Shown piece by piece: positions 1 to 7,435 of a DNA stretch of 64,000 bases. How positions within the stretch are numbered: the stretch's first letter is position 1; every line of letters starts with the position of its first letter. Under the pieces are notes generated by a model that made no database searches, was not told where the DNA came from, and was given only the letters and a program-made list of their open reading frames with translations. The stretch spans positions 85,799 to 149,798 of the forward strand of contig MLAV02000017.1 in assembly GCA_001870995.2 (NCBI GenBank), in the 5' to 3' direction. The DNA is from Chitinophaga sp. CB10. GTDB taxonomy: Bacteria; Bacteroidota; Bacteroidia; Chitinophagales; Chitinophagaceae. A program made the translations under genes and the position numbers.

Positions 1-187
1 GGTTATCGCAGGTACACTGTCCATGTTTAATATCCCGGAAGCCGGCCTGCTGCTGTTGCTGGGAGTAGACCACCTGCTGGATATGGGCCGCTCCGCTACC
101 AACGTGATCGGTAATGCCATGGCCACTGCTGTAGTATCAAAATGGGAAAACAAGCTGGGCGAAGGAACCGCCGACGTGCCAGCCTGA
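1..187 (+). CDS. Dicarboxylate/amino-acid:cation symporter, C-terminal fragment
   Basis: Only the last 61 residues lie in the window; the reading frame opens at base 2 and stops with TGA at 185-187. The fragment contains the segment LLLLGVDHLLDMGRSATNVI followed by GNAMATAVVSKWE. This is the typical end of the DAACS family (GltP/DctA), where the Asp and Arg/Asn of D-x-x-R-x-x-x-N on the last transmembrane helix bind the substrate carboxylate and Na+/H+. The protein would sit in the inner membrane and take up C4-dicarboxylates, glutamate or aspartate. Substrate cannot be judged from the fragment. It is followed by about 95 bp without a clear terminator before the DedA gene. Confidence 0.8.
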   Translation, partial: VIAGTLSMFNIPEAGLLLLLGVDHLLDMGRSATNVIGNAMATAVVSKWENKLGEGTADVPA

Positions 188-281
188 AATGCCTGACAAT
201 AAAGACCTATTGCCAAACATTAACATTCTCATTAGAGAATAATTTATAATTTACCGATTCCCGAAAGTTATTTAAAAGCGC

Positions 282-971
282 ATGGACCAGATTATAGAGT
301 TATTTAAGCACCTCATTAATCCGTCATGGATTATTGAACACGGAGGGCTGTACCTGTTAGTAGCAATCATTTTTGCAGAAACCGGCCTGTTTGTAGGCTT
401 CTTTCTGCCCGGGGATTCCCTGCTGTTCCTCGCAGGGATCTATGGTAAAGAGTTGAGCGCCAGCTTTTACGATGCTCCTTTTATCGTATTGATGTTGCTC
501 ATTGCCCTGGCTGGCGTGCTGGGTAATATTGTGGGCTTCTGGTTCGGACGCAAGTCTGGCCCGCTGCTTTTCAGCCGGAAGGATACCTTCCTGTTTAAGA
601 AGAAACACCTCTTCCAGGCTAAGGAATTTTTTGATAAGCACGGTGGAGGCGCCATCATCCTGGCGCGTTTCCTGCCCATCATCCGCACCTTTGCACCGAT
701 TGTAGCGGGCATTGTGGGCATGGAGCGTAAAAAATTCATGGTGTACAACGTGGTAGGTTCCATCAGCTGGGTGTTTTCCATGATGCTGGCCGGTTATTTC
801 CTTGGTAATAAATATCCTACCATTAAAAACCACCTGGAGCTGATCGTGATCATCCTGATCCTGATCACCACGCTGCCGGTGTTGCTGAAGCTGGTGTTCG
901 GCAAGGTGAAAGTGCCGCACGATCACGCGAAGGAAAATCATCCGGATGAACTGACAGAATCCAACAAATAA
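282..971 (+). CDS. DedA family inner-membrane protein (SNARE-associated/VTT domain)
   Basis: A 229-residue polytopic membrane protein. Visible DedA marks are the early E-T/G-L-F-V-G-F-F-L-P-G-D-S-L-L-F segment (residues about 33-48), the G-x-x-x-G-F-W-F-G-R-K-S-G-P block (about 81-94), the helix F-F-D-K-H-G-G-G-A-I-I-L-A-R-F-L-P-I-I-R (about 117-136), and a terminal hydrophobic helix before a charged tail. DedA proteins are linked to undecaprenyl-phosphate or phospholipid flipping and proton-motive-force maintenance; which role applies here cannot be told. It is a single-gene unit closed by a strong terminator at 981-1020. Confidence 0.85.
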   Translation: MDQIIELFKHLINPSWIIEHGGLYLLVAIIFAETGLFVGFFLPGDSLLFLAGIYGKELSASFYDAPFIVLMLLIALAGVLGNIVGFWFGRKSGPLLFSRKDTFLFKKKHLFQAKEFFDKHGGGAIILARFLPIIRTFAPIVAGIVGMERKKFMVYNVVGSISWVFSMMLAGYFLGNKYPTIKNHLELIVIILILITTLPVLLKLVFGKVKVPHDHAKENHPDELTESNK

Positions 972-980
972 ATTATCAGA

Positions 981-1020
981 AAAATGCCATGAAGTACTAT
1001 CTTTCATGGCATTTTTGTTT
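981..1020 (+). terminator. Intrinsic terminator after the DedA gene
   Basis: A 13-bp perfect inverted repeat, AAAATGCCATGAA (981-993) and its complement (1003-1015), with a 9-nt loop, followed by T-rich sequence. Confidence 0.85.
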
Positions 1021-1064
1021 TTATCAACCAGGTAATATTTTTTAAGTCTTTATCAACCACGCAC

Positions 1065-2300
1065 ATGAAAACCGAAAGCCAATCCGCTTCCATCTTCAAC
1101 ATTGCCGTCATCGTTGCATCGCTGGGTTATTTTGTCGATATCTACGACCTGTTGTTATTCACCATCGTCCGGGTTCCAAGTTTGCAGTCGCTCGGCCTGC
1201 CGCAGAGTGAAATCGACTCCGGTGCGGGGCTGCTGCTGATCAATATCCAAATGCTGGGATTGCTCCTGGGTGGGCTTTTCTGGGGGGTATGGGGAGATAA
1301 GAAAGGCCGCCTGAGCGTATTGTTCGGGTCTATCCTCATCTATTCAGTGGCCAATATAGCGAACGGTTTCGTGCAGGGGATCAATGGTTATATACTATGG
1401 CGTTTTGTAGCCGGTTTCGGATTGGCGGGGGAGCTGGGCGCCGGCATCACGCTGGTTTCCGAAATCCTGCCGAAGGAAAAGCGGGGCTACGGCACCATGA
1501 TCGTGGCTACGGTCGGGGTTTCCGGGGCTGTTGCCGCCAACCTGATTGCCAAGGCCGTTGGGGACTGGCGCATATGTTATTTTATAGGCGGAGGTTTGGG
1601 TTTGGCCTTGCTGGTACTGCGGATTTCCGTCATGGAATCCCACCTGTTTAACCAGGTGAAGGCTGCCAATACTACCCGGGGCAGCCTGGTGGCGTTGTTT
1701 ACCAATAAGGCGCGGCTGCTGAAGTACCTGAAATGCGTGTTACTGGGTACGCCCACCTGGTTTGTAGTGGGCATCCTGATTGCGTTTTCCAACAAATTTG
1801 CCCGGGAAATGCAGGTGCAGGGAACGATTAACCCGGGGGATGCCGTGGCTTTTTGTTATGCCGGCCTTGTAATCGGCGATTTTAGCAGCGGCGTAATCAG
1901 CCAGCTGCTGCGGAGCCGCCGCAAGGTGATGTTGCTCTTCCTGGCGCTGACGGGCATTATGGTGGCAGTGTACCTGAACCTGCACGGCGCGAGCACGGCA
2001 TTGTTTTATACCGTTTGTTTCCTGATGGGCTTCAGCGTGGGCTTCTGGGCCATATTTGTGACCATTGGGGCGGAGAGCTTCGGGACCAACCTGCGGGCCA
2101 CGGTGGCCACTACGGTGCCGAATTTTGCCCGGGGCATGCTGCCGCTGATCTCCATCCTGTTTGTGGCGGCGCAGAAATACTTCAATTTATTGCAAAGCGG
2201 GGCGATTGTAGCGGTGATATGTATAGGCGTGGCCATGCTGGCTGCCTGGACGATAGAGGAAACCTTTCATAAGGATCTGAACTACCTGGAAGAAATATAG
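1065..2300 (+). CDS. MFS transporter, metabolite:H+ symporter-like
   Basis: A 411-residue protein with about 12 hydrophobic segments. The N-terminal half starts with G-Y-F-V-D-I-Y-D-L and carries the MFS signature between TM2 and TM3 (G-x-x-x-W-G-D-K-K-G-R-L, residues about 74-86), then G-F-G-L-A-G-E-L-G-A-G in TM4, where an acidic residue inside the helix is typical of sugar- or carboxylate-H+ symporters. The second half holds the A-x-x-x-F-G-T-N-L-R-A-T-V segment seen in the metabolite:H+ symporter group. The substrate is unknown. It converges with the MarR gene, the two stops being only 2 bp apart, so the MarR protein is a plausible but unproven regulator. Confidence 0.8.
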   Translation: MKTESQSASIFNIAVIVASLGYFVDIYDLLLFTIVRVPSLQSLGLPQSEIDSGAGLLLINIQMLGLLLGGLFWGVWGDKKGRLSVLFGSILIYSVANIANGFVQGINGYILWRFVAGFGLAGELGAGITLVSEILPKEKRGYGTMIVATVGVSGAVAANLIAKAVGDWRICYFIGGGLGLALLVLRISVMESHLFNQVKAANTTRGSLVALFTNKARLLKYLKCVLLGTPTWFVVGILIAFSNKFAREMQVQGTINPGDAVAFCYAGLVIGDFSSGVISQLLRSRRKVMLLFLALTGIMVAVYLNLHGASTALFYTVCFLMGFSVGFWAIFVTIGAESFGTNLRATVATTVPNFARGMLPLISILFVAAQKYFNLLQSGAIVAVICIGVAMLAAWTIEETFHKDLNYLEEI

Positions 2301-2302
2301 GA

Positions 2303-2764
2303 TCAGGAATAGTGGTCCAGTACTTTATCCAGTAACTGGTTCAGTTGGGCGGCTTCCGCTTCGTTGAGGCCTTTGAGCGCGTTTTCCAGCTCTCCGAGGT
2401 CCTCATCGATTTTGCTGAGCAGTTCCAGCCCTTTATCGGTGATACGTACATCTACAGAGCGCCTGTCCAGCTCACTGCTTTTGCGTACTACCAGGTCCGC
2501 CTTCCGCAGTCGCTCTACCAGCCGGGAAACGTCGCTCATTTTGTCGAGCATGCGTTCTTTGAGTACGTTGATGCTGGCGGCCTGCGGGTGCTGGCCGCGG
2601 AGGATGCGCAGGATGTTAAACTGCTGCATGGTGATATCGTACTTCTTAAAGAATTGCTGGTGGCGGGATGTCAGCCAGTTGCCCACAAAAATCAGACTTA
2701 CAAGTCCTTTGTGATACTCGTTGAGAAAGGATTTTTGAGTAATTAACTTTTCCAGGTTAGACAT
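2303..2764 (-). CDS. MarR family winged-helix transcriptional regulator
   Basis: About 153 residues from the ATG at 2764; an in-frame GTG two codons upstream is a weaker start. The protein has the MarR layout: N-terminal dimerisation helices, then F-F-K-K-Y-D-I-T-M-Q-Q-F-N-I-L-R-I-L-R (first helix of the wHTH), I-N-V-L-K-E-R-M, and a recognition helix M-S-D-V-S-R-L-V-E-R-L-R, followed by the wing D-R-R-S-V-D-V-R-I-T-D-K-G. The D-R-R-S wing motif is typical of MarR. It would bind DNA as a dimer and may respond to a small aromatic or oxidative ligand. It may regulate itself and the convergent MFS gene. Confidence 0.85.
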   Translation of the reverse strand: MSNLEKLITQKSFLNEYHKGLVSLIFVGNWLTSRHQQFFKKYDITMQQFNILRILRGQHPQAASINVLKERMLDKMSDVSRLVERLRKADLVVRKSSELDRRSVDVRITDKGLELLSKIDEDLGELENALKGLNEAEAAQLNQLLDKVLDHYS

Positions 2765-2863
2765 ATGCACAAAAGATGTATCGATTGTATCAGAATAATA
2801 ACGAAAATACGATTCTTTTTTTAACAGTAATTAACACTTGCAGGTTTTAATTCCTTGAAAATA

Positions 2864-2899
2864 AAAAGGATCGGCGGTTATGCAGCTGCCGATCCTTTT
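2864..2899 (-). terminator. Intrinsic terminator of malate dehydrogenase gene
   Basis: Inverted repeat AAAAGGATCGGC (2864-2875) and its complement (2888-2899). Read on the minus strand, it lies 19 bp past the mdh stop and ends in a U tract. Confidence 0.8.
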
Positions 2900-2918
2900 A
2901 CTGTCTTCAGTGGAATTA

Positions 2919-3860
2919 TTATACTTTTTGTTCTTTCATGTTGTCCAGCACGTCCATCACTTCTTTCACGTGTTGGGCGGAGGTTTGGAGCAAGGCTTTT
3001 TCTTCCTCGTTGAGCCGGAGTTCTATAATTTTTTCGATCCCGTTTTTGCCCAGTACCACGGGTACGCCGAGGTAGATGTTTTGCAGGCCGTATTCGCCGG
3101 TGAGCCATGCGCACACGGGGAATACGCGTTTTTCATCTTTGAGGATGGCTTCTACCATTTGTGCAGCCGCTGCGCCGGGGGCGTACCAGGCGGAGGTGCC
3201 GAGGAGGTTGACGATTTCGCCGCCACCTACTTTGGTGCGCTGGATGATAGCGTCCAGTTTATCTTTCGCCACCAGTTCCGTAACGGGGATGCCGGCCACG
3301 GTAGTATAGCGGGGGAGTGGTACCATGGTATCGCCATGGCCTCCCATGAGGATGGCCTGAATATCTTTAGGGGAGCAGCCGATTTCGTCGGCCAGGAAAG
3401 CGCGGTAGCGGGCGGTATCCAGGATGCCGGCCATGCCAAACACTTTGCTGCTGTCTTTTTTAGCGGTCAGGTAGGCGCAATAGGTCATTACGTCGAGCGG
3501 GTTGCTCACCACGATGATTACTGCGTTGGGGGAGTGTTTGGTAACGTTTTCTGTAACGGACCTTACGATGTTGGCATTGGTAGAGATCAGGTCATCCCTG
3601 CTCATGCCGGGTTTGCGGGGCAGGCCGGAGGTGATGACTACCACGTCGCTGTTGGCGGTTTTGGAATAGTCGTTGGTAACCCCGGTTACCTTTGTGCTGT
3701 AATAGTCGATGGGAGCTTGTTGCCAGGTATCTAGCGCTTTCCCTTCTGCTGTTCCCTCCTTGATATCAAGCAAAACCACCTCCGTTAAGAAATCTCTGTG
3801 TGCAAGCACGTTGGCGCAGGTGGCTCCCACATTACCGGCTCCTACTACTGTAACTTTCAT
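2919..3860 (-). CDS. mdh: Malate dehydrogenase, LDH-like type
   Basis: A 313-residue NAD-dependent enzyme for oxidation of (S)-malate to oxaloacetate in the TCA cycle. It opens with a Rossmann G-A-G-N-V-G-A-T motif (residues 7-14) and an Asp at the end of beta2 (V-L-L-D-I), which selects NAD. The substrate loop L-P-R-K-P-G-M-S-R-D-D-L (about 80-91) has the Arg pair expected for a dicarboxylate substrate (malate rather than lactate). Further marks are V-S-N-P-L-D-V-M and the catalytic G-G-H-G-D-T-M histidine (about 172-178). Length and motifs fit the LDH-like MDH group used across Bacteroidota. It is a single-gene unit with a terminator. Confidence 0.95.
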   Translation of the reverse strand: MKVTVVGAGNVGATCANVLAHRDFLTEVVLLDIKEGTAEGKALDTWQQAPIDYYSTKVTGVTNDYSKTANSDVVVITSGLPRKPGMSRDDLISTNANIVRSVTENVTKHSPNAVIIVVSNPLDVMTYCAYLTAKKDSSKVFGMAGILDTARYRAFLADEIGCSPKDIQAILMGGHGDTMVPLPRYTTVAGIPVTELVAKDKLDAIIQRTKVGGGEIVNLLGTSAWYAPGAAAAQMVEAILKDEKRVFPVCAWLTGEYGLQNIYLGVPVVLGKNGIEKIIELRLNEEEKALLQTSAQHVKEVMDVLDNMKEQKV

Positions 3861-3946
3861 CTTGTCTATGGCTTTTAGGTGAACGAAAAATTTATGGTAA
3901 TGAATTTACGGAATTGGGTCCAACAAATCAGTTTTAGCGGGTATTT

Positions 3947-4080
3947 TAATTTTGGGGGGAGAAGATTTATGCGCCCCTGGGCGGCCATGTAGCGTCCGCG
4001 AGCGCTGCTGCAGGGGATATGCCGGTGTGAACGGGAGAGAGAAGAGGAAGCAGCCTTAGATCTCTCTCCCAAAAAAATTT
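3947..4080. repeat. MITE-like intergenic element with imperfect terminal inverted repeats
   Basis: The roughly 130-bp gap between mdh and the thioredoxin-like gene begins with TTTTGGGGGGAGAAGATTTA (3950-3969) and ends with TTAGATCTCTCTCCCAAAA, which is nearly its inverse. The middle is GC-rich with dyad symmetry and has no convincing ORF. Half-copies of the end motif recur near 13269-13297 and 38864-38885. It is probably a short non-coding mobile or REP-like element. It might also act as the terminator region of the thioredoxin-like gene, because the run of As at 4070-4077 lies just past that stop. Confidence 0.45.
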
Positions 4081-4582
4081 ATTTATTTAAATAGTAGAGG
4101 AGGGAATCCACTTTGGCGGAACCTTCAAAACCCTTGATAAACTTGTCCTTAGCGCTGTAGATGTACAGGCCGGGGAAGAAGTGCAGGTCATAGAAGTACA
4201 TGATCTGGCGGGTAGGCTCGCTGGCCATAATGATATTCGGGTATTTGGCGATGTTGTATTGTTTGTAGTATTCCTTCATCTGGTCTACGTTGAAGGGCGT
4301 CACCATGAGGATCTGGTATTTTTTGAATTTATCGATGTTTTTGAGGACTTCTTCCGTCAGGTGCTTGCAATGGTCGCAATCCACGCTGAAGACGAATACC
4401 ATGGTTTTTTCTTTTCTCAGGTCGTTTTTGGTGATGACGTGGCCATCCGGGAGGGTCATTTTAAAGGCCGGAATCACCGGGTACTGCAGATAAGGAGGTT
4501 TGGTATTGGAGGCGGCTGTATTGAACTGGGCTTTCAGCAACATGGGCATGCAGGCGCACAGCAGTAAAAACAAATAACGCAT
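4079..4582 (-). CDS. Secreted thioredoxin-fold (TlpA/redoxin-like) protein
   Basis: A 167-residue protein with an N-terminal signal peptide (hydrophobic L-F-L-L-L-C-A-C-M-P-M-L-L, likely cut after L-K-A). A thioredoxin fold follows: M-V-F-V-F-S-V-D-C-D-H-C-K-H-L holds a C-x-x-C active site (C-D-H-C, residues about 70-73), and the cis-Pro loop region lies around the A-K-Y-P-N-I segment. The C-D-H-C pair resembles periplasmic reductases that support cytochrome maturation or disulfide reduction more than oxidases, but the partner is unknown. It stands alone next to mdh. A cysteine in the signal region could also be read as a lipobox, which would anchor it. Confidence 0.7.
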   Translation of the reverse strand: MRYLFLLLCACMPMLLKAQFNTAASNTKPPYLQYPVIPAFKMTLPDGHVITKNDLRKEKTMVFVFSVDCDHCKHLTEEVLKNIDKFKKYQILMVTPFNVDQMKEYYKQYNIAKYPNIIMASEPTRQIMYFYDLHFFPGLYIYSAKDKFIKGFEGSAKVDSLLYYLNK

Positions 4583-4696
4583 AGTTCAGAGTTTCTTAAA
4601 TTTTGGGGTCAATTTACCCCTTTAATGTCATTTTCTGCATAAAAATGAAGAAAAATGGGTCAAAAAGAACGTATTCTGCCTATTTTTGGAAGGAAA

Positions 4697-4729
4697 TTGA
4701 TTGTTCATATGCGAAAATTTTTACTTTTG
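4697..4729 (+). promoter_or_regulatory. Putative promoter of efp-accB-accC
   Basis: TACTTTTG at 4722-4729 matches the Bacteroidota -7 box (TAnnTTTG). A weak -33 element (ATTG, 4700-4703) lies 18 bp upstream. Transcription would start near 4735, about 38 nt before the efp ATG. Confidence 0.5.
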
Positions 4730-4772
4730 CATTCCTTATAAATTTTTAACTTAAAAAAATCAGTAAGCTTTT

Positions 4773-5336
4773 ATGGCTACCACCGCAGATATCAGAACAG
4801 GATTAATCATCAAGCTGGATAACAGTTTGTATTCTGTTGTAGAGTTTGGTCAGAACAAAACCGCCCGCGCAGCAGCAAAGGTTTGGGCTAAATTGAAGGG
4901 CGTTGACAACACACGTTCTATCGAACATACCTGGAACTCCGGCGATACGATTTATCCGGTTCGTATCGAGAAGAAGCCTTTCCAATTCTTATATAAAGAT
5001 GAGAGTGGTTACAACTTCATGGACAACGAAACTTTCGAGCAGATCGTGATGGAAGAGCACACCATTGATGCGCCTCAGTTCCTTAAAGACGGCCAGGAAG
5101 TAATGGTACAGATCAACACTGAAACTGACCAGTACATGGCTGTAGAGCTGCCGGATAAAATCGTTGCGCTGGTAACTTACTCAGAACCAGGCGTTAAGGG
5201 TGATACCGCTACCCGTACTTTAAAACCTGCTACTATCGAAACCGGTGCTACCGTGATGGTGCCGCTGTTTGTGGATGAGGGCGAGCTGATCCGTGTGAAC
5301 ACCAAGACCGGCGAATACATCGAGAGAGTAAAATAA
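4773..5336 (+). CDS. efp: Translation elongation factor P with arginine at position 32
   Basis: A 187-residue EF-P that relieves ribosome stalling at polyproline by entering the E site. It has the KOW-like N-terminal domain, then two OB domains ending in the conserved P-G-V-K-G-D-T-A-T and T-G-A-T-V-M-V-P-L-F...I-R-V-N-T-K-T-G-E-Y segments. The tip of the domain I loop, normally P-G-K-G with a beta-lysylated or hydroxylated Lys, reads K-T-A-R-A-A-A-K-V, so the tip residue is Arg32. This resembles the Arg32 form that EarP rhamnosylates in Pseudomonas (K-S-G-R-N-A-A). No earP gene is visible nearby. It heads a cluster with accB (54 bp) and accC. Confidence 0.95.
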   Translation: MATTADIRTGLIIKLDNSLYSVVEFGQNKTARAAAKVWAKLKGVDNTRSIEHTWNSGDTIYPVRIEKKPFQFLYKDESGYNFMDNETFEQIVMEEHTIDAPQFLKDGQEVMVQINTETDQYMAVELPDKIVALVTYSEPGVKGDTATRTLKPATIETGATVMVPLFVDEGELIRVNTKTGEYIERVK

Positions 5337-5390
5337 TTTGTCAGACTATTAGACTAACTATATCACATTTCTAAACCAAAAGCTGTCTAC

Positions 5391-5873
5391 ATGGACTTTA
5401 AACAGATTCAGGAACTGGTAAAGATGATTAACAAATCAAACATCAGTGAACTGAGCATCGAGCAGGACAAGTTTAAGATTACAATAAAACAGAAAGAAAA
5501 CGAAGTACAACAGGTTATTGCGGTACCTGCCCCAGCGGCTCCGGTACAGGCTGTAGCACCTGTAGCTCCTGCAGCTGCCCCTGTTGCGCCTGCTGCTCCT
5601 GCGGCCACTGCTCCGGCTGCGCCTAAGGCCGACAACCTGATTACCATTAAATCTCCTATGATCGGTACCTTCTACCGTTCTGCGGGTCCTGATAAGCCGC
5701 CATTCGTCAACGTAGGTGATGAAGTAGCGCCAGGTAAAGTGGTTTGCATCATCGAAGCGATGAAACTGTTCAATGAAATCGAGAGTGAAGTAACTGGTAA
5801 AATCGTGAAAGTGCTCGTTGAAGACGCTTCTCCGGTTGAATACGACCAGCCTTTATTCTTAGTAGAACCATAA
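5391..5873 (+). CDS. accB: Biotin carboxyl carrier protein of acetyl-CoA carboxylase
   Basis: A 160-residue BCCP. The N-terminal part (residues 1-45) is a charged helical region that docks to biotin carboxylase. It is joined by a long Ala/Pro linker (about 46-82) to the biotinyl domain (about 83-160). The biotinylation site is E-A-M-K-L-F (Lys about 125), and the A-G-P-D-K-P-P-F thumb region precedes it. The protein carries biotin between AccC and the carboxyltransferase during malonyl-CoA synthesis. The gene lies 54 bp after efp and 103 bp before accC. Confidence 0.95.
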   Translation: MDFKQIQELVKMINKSNISELSIEQDKFKITIKQKENEVQQVIAVPAPAAPVQAVAPVAPAAAPVAPAAPAATAPAAPKADNLITIKSPMIGTFYRSAGPDKPPFVNVGDEVAPGKVVCIIEAMKLFNEIESEVTGKIVKVLVEDASPVEYDQPLFLVEP

Positions 5874-5893
5874 TTGCATGTAGCCTTTGGTTG

Positions 5894-5934
5894 TTAGCCT
5901 TTAGTTTTCGCATTGTTGCATAACTAAAGGCTAA
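5894..5934 (+). promoter_or_regulatory. Perfect 13-bp hairpin between accB and accC
   Basis: TTAGCCTTTAGTT (5894-5906) is followed after 15 nt by its exact complement (5922-5934). No run of Ts follows directly, so it looks more like an attenuator, processing site or mRNA-stability element than a strong terminator. A partial extra copy of the left arm (TAGCCTTTGGTT) lies just upstream at 5881-5892. Confidence 0.5.
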
Positions 5935-5976
5935 TTTCTGGGGGCTATTCTCTTTTCTTAACTTATCAGGAAAACA

Positions 5977-7314
5977 ATGTTCAAAAAAATATTGATTGCT
6001 AACCGTGGAGAGATTGCCCTCCGTATTATCCGTACCTGTAAGGAGATGGGTATTAAAACGGTGGCAGTATATTCCACTGCAGATAAAGACAGCCTGCATG
6101 TGAAGTTTGCAGACGAGGCGGTTTGTATCGGAAAGCCGCAGAGCAGCGAGTCATATCTGAATATCCCTCACCTGATGGCGGCGGCGGAAATCACCAACGC
6201 GGACGCTATCCACCCTGGTTACGGTTTCCTTGCTGAAAACGCGCGTTTCGCCGAGATCTGCGGTGAGCACGGCATTAAATTTATCGGCCCTACTCCGGAG
6301 ATGATCCGCAAAATGGGAGATAAGATGACGGCTAAAGAAACCATGATTGCTGCCGGCGTACCGGTAATTCCAGGTTCTGAAGGTTTGCTCAAAGACGTAG
6401 CCGAAGCTAAAATGCTGGCCGCTAAGATGGGCTATCCCGTGATCATGAAAGCTACTGCCGGCGGCGGTGGTAAAGGTATGCGCGTGGTATGGGAAGAAGC
6501 TGAGCTGGAAAATGCCTACAACATGGCTAAGAATGAAGCCCGTGCTGCATTCAACAACGACGGTATTTACATGGAGAAATTCGTGGAAGAGCCGCGCCAT
6601 ATTGAAATCCAGGTAGCGGGCGACCAATACGGTAAAGTATGTCACCTCTCCGAAAGGGATTGCTCGATCCAGCGCCGTCACCAGAAACTGGTAGAAGAAT
6701 CGCCTTCTCCGTTCATGACGCCTGAACTGCGTGAGAAAATGGGCGCAGCCGCTATCGCAGCCGCCAGCGCTATCAACTACGAAAGCGTTGGTACTATTGA
6801 GTTCCTCGTGGATAAGCACCGTAACTTCTACTTCATGGAAATGAACACCCGTATCCAGGTAGAACACTGTGTGACCGAGGAAGTGATCAACTTTGACCTG
6901 ATCAAGGAACAGATCAAGATTGCAGCCGGTATTCCTATTTCCGGTAAAAACTATACGCCGCAGATGCACGCGATTGAGTGCCGTATCAATGCGGAGGATC
7001 CGTACAACGACTTCCGTCCGTCCCCGGGCAGGATTACTACCCTGCATATCCCGGGCGGTCATGGCGTACGTGTGGATTCGCATATCTATGCCGGTTATGT
7101 GATTCCTCCTTTCTATGATTCCATGGTGGCTAAAATCATCGCCGTGGCGCAAACCCGTGAAGAAGCGATCAATACCATGGAGCGCGCACTGAGCGAGTTT
7201 GTAATCGAAGGGGTTAAAACTACCATTCCTTTCCATCAGCAGCTGATGAAGAACGAAGACTTCCGTAAGGGTAACTTTACTACGAAGTTTATTGAGTCTT
7301 TCCAGATGCAGTAA
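5977..7314 (+). CDS. accC: Biotin carboxylase subunit of acetyl-CoA carboxylase
   Basis: A 445-residue ATP-grasp enzyme that carboxylates biotin on AccB with bicarbonate and ATP, the first step of fatty acid synthesis. It begins M-F-K-K-I-L-I-A-N-R-G-E-I-A-L-R. It carries the P-loop-like G-G-G-G-K-G-M-R (residues about 163-170), E-K-F-V-E-E-P-R-H-I-E-I-Q, the Lys/Glu ATP- and Mg-binding M-E-M-N-T-R-I-Q-V-E-H (about 287-297), and the C-terminal E-C-R-I-N-A-E-D-P. Length is normal for stand-alone AccC. The accA/accD carboxyltransferase genes are not in the window. Confidence 0.95.
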   Translation: MFKKILIANRGEIALRIIRTCKEMGIKTVAVYSTADKDSLHVKFADEAVCIGKPQSSESYLNIPHLMAAAEITNADAIHPGYGFLAENARFAEICGEHGIKFIGPTPEMIRKMGDKMTAKETMIAAGVPVIPGSEGLLKDVAEAKMLAAKMGYPVIMKATAGGGGKGMRVVWEEAELENAYNMAKNEARAAFNNDGIYMEKFVEEPRHIEIQVAGDQYGKVCHLSERDCSIQRRHQKLVEESPSPFMTPELREKMGAAAIAAASAINYESVGTIEFLVDKHRNFYFMEMNTRIQVEHCVTEEVINFDLIKEQIKIAAGIPISGKNYTPQMHAIECRINAEDPYNDFRPSPGRITTLHIPGGHGVRVDSHIYAGYVIPPFYDSMVAKIIAVAQTREEAINTMERALSEFVIEGVKTTIPFHQQLMKNEDFRKGNFTTKFIESFQMQ

Positions 7315-7335
7315 GGACAAGTGATTATAAGAACG

Positions 7336-7366
7336 GCTCCTGGCTTTAAGGTCAGGAGCTTTTTTA
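7336..7366 (+). terminator. Intrinsic terminator after accC
   Basis: GCTCCTG (7336-7342) pairs with CAGGAGC (7353-7359), followed by six Ts. Confidence 0.85.
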
Positions 7367-7387
7367 TTGGAGGTGTTTTTAAACGCA

Positions 7388-7422
7388 AAAGGGCCGCCCG
7401 GCGGGCGACCTTTTTTTTATTG
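7388..7422. terminator. Bidirectional terminator between accC and the Spy-like gene
   Basis: A GC-rich stem formed by GGCCGCCC and GGGCGACC, with AAAA on the left and eight Ts on the right. It can stop accC read-through as well as the convergent gene at 7436. Confidence 0.7.
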
Positions 7423-7435
7423 CCTGATGTAATGA

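Noticed and set aside
357..1007. Long open frames antisense to the DedA gene and many similar ones opposite accC, glnN, purL, TonB receptor and TPR genes
   Set aside because: They are mirror frames of well-supported genes, rich in His, Gln and Arg, with no domain and no promoter or start context.
3875..4072. 65-residue ORF in the mdh/thioredoxin gap
   Set aside because: It lies within the repeat-like element, has no recognisable sequence, and its product is Ser/Arg-rich as expected from a GC-rich dyad.
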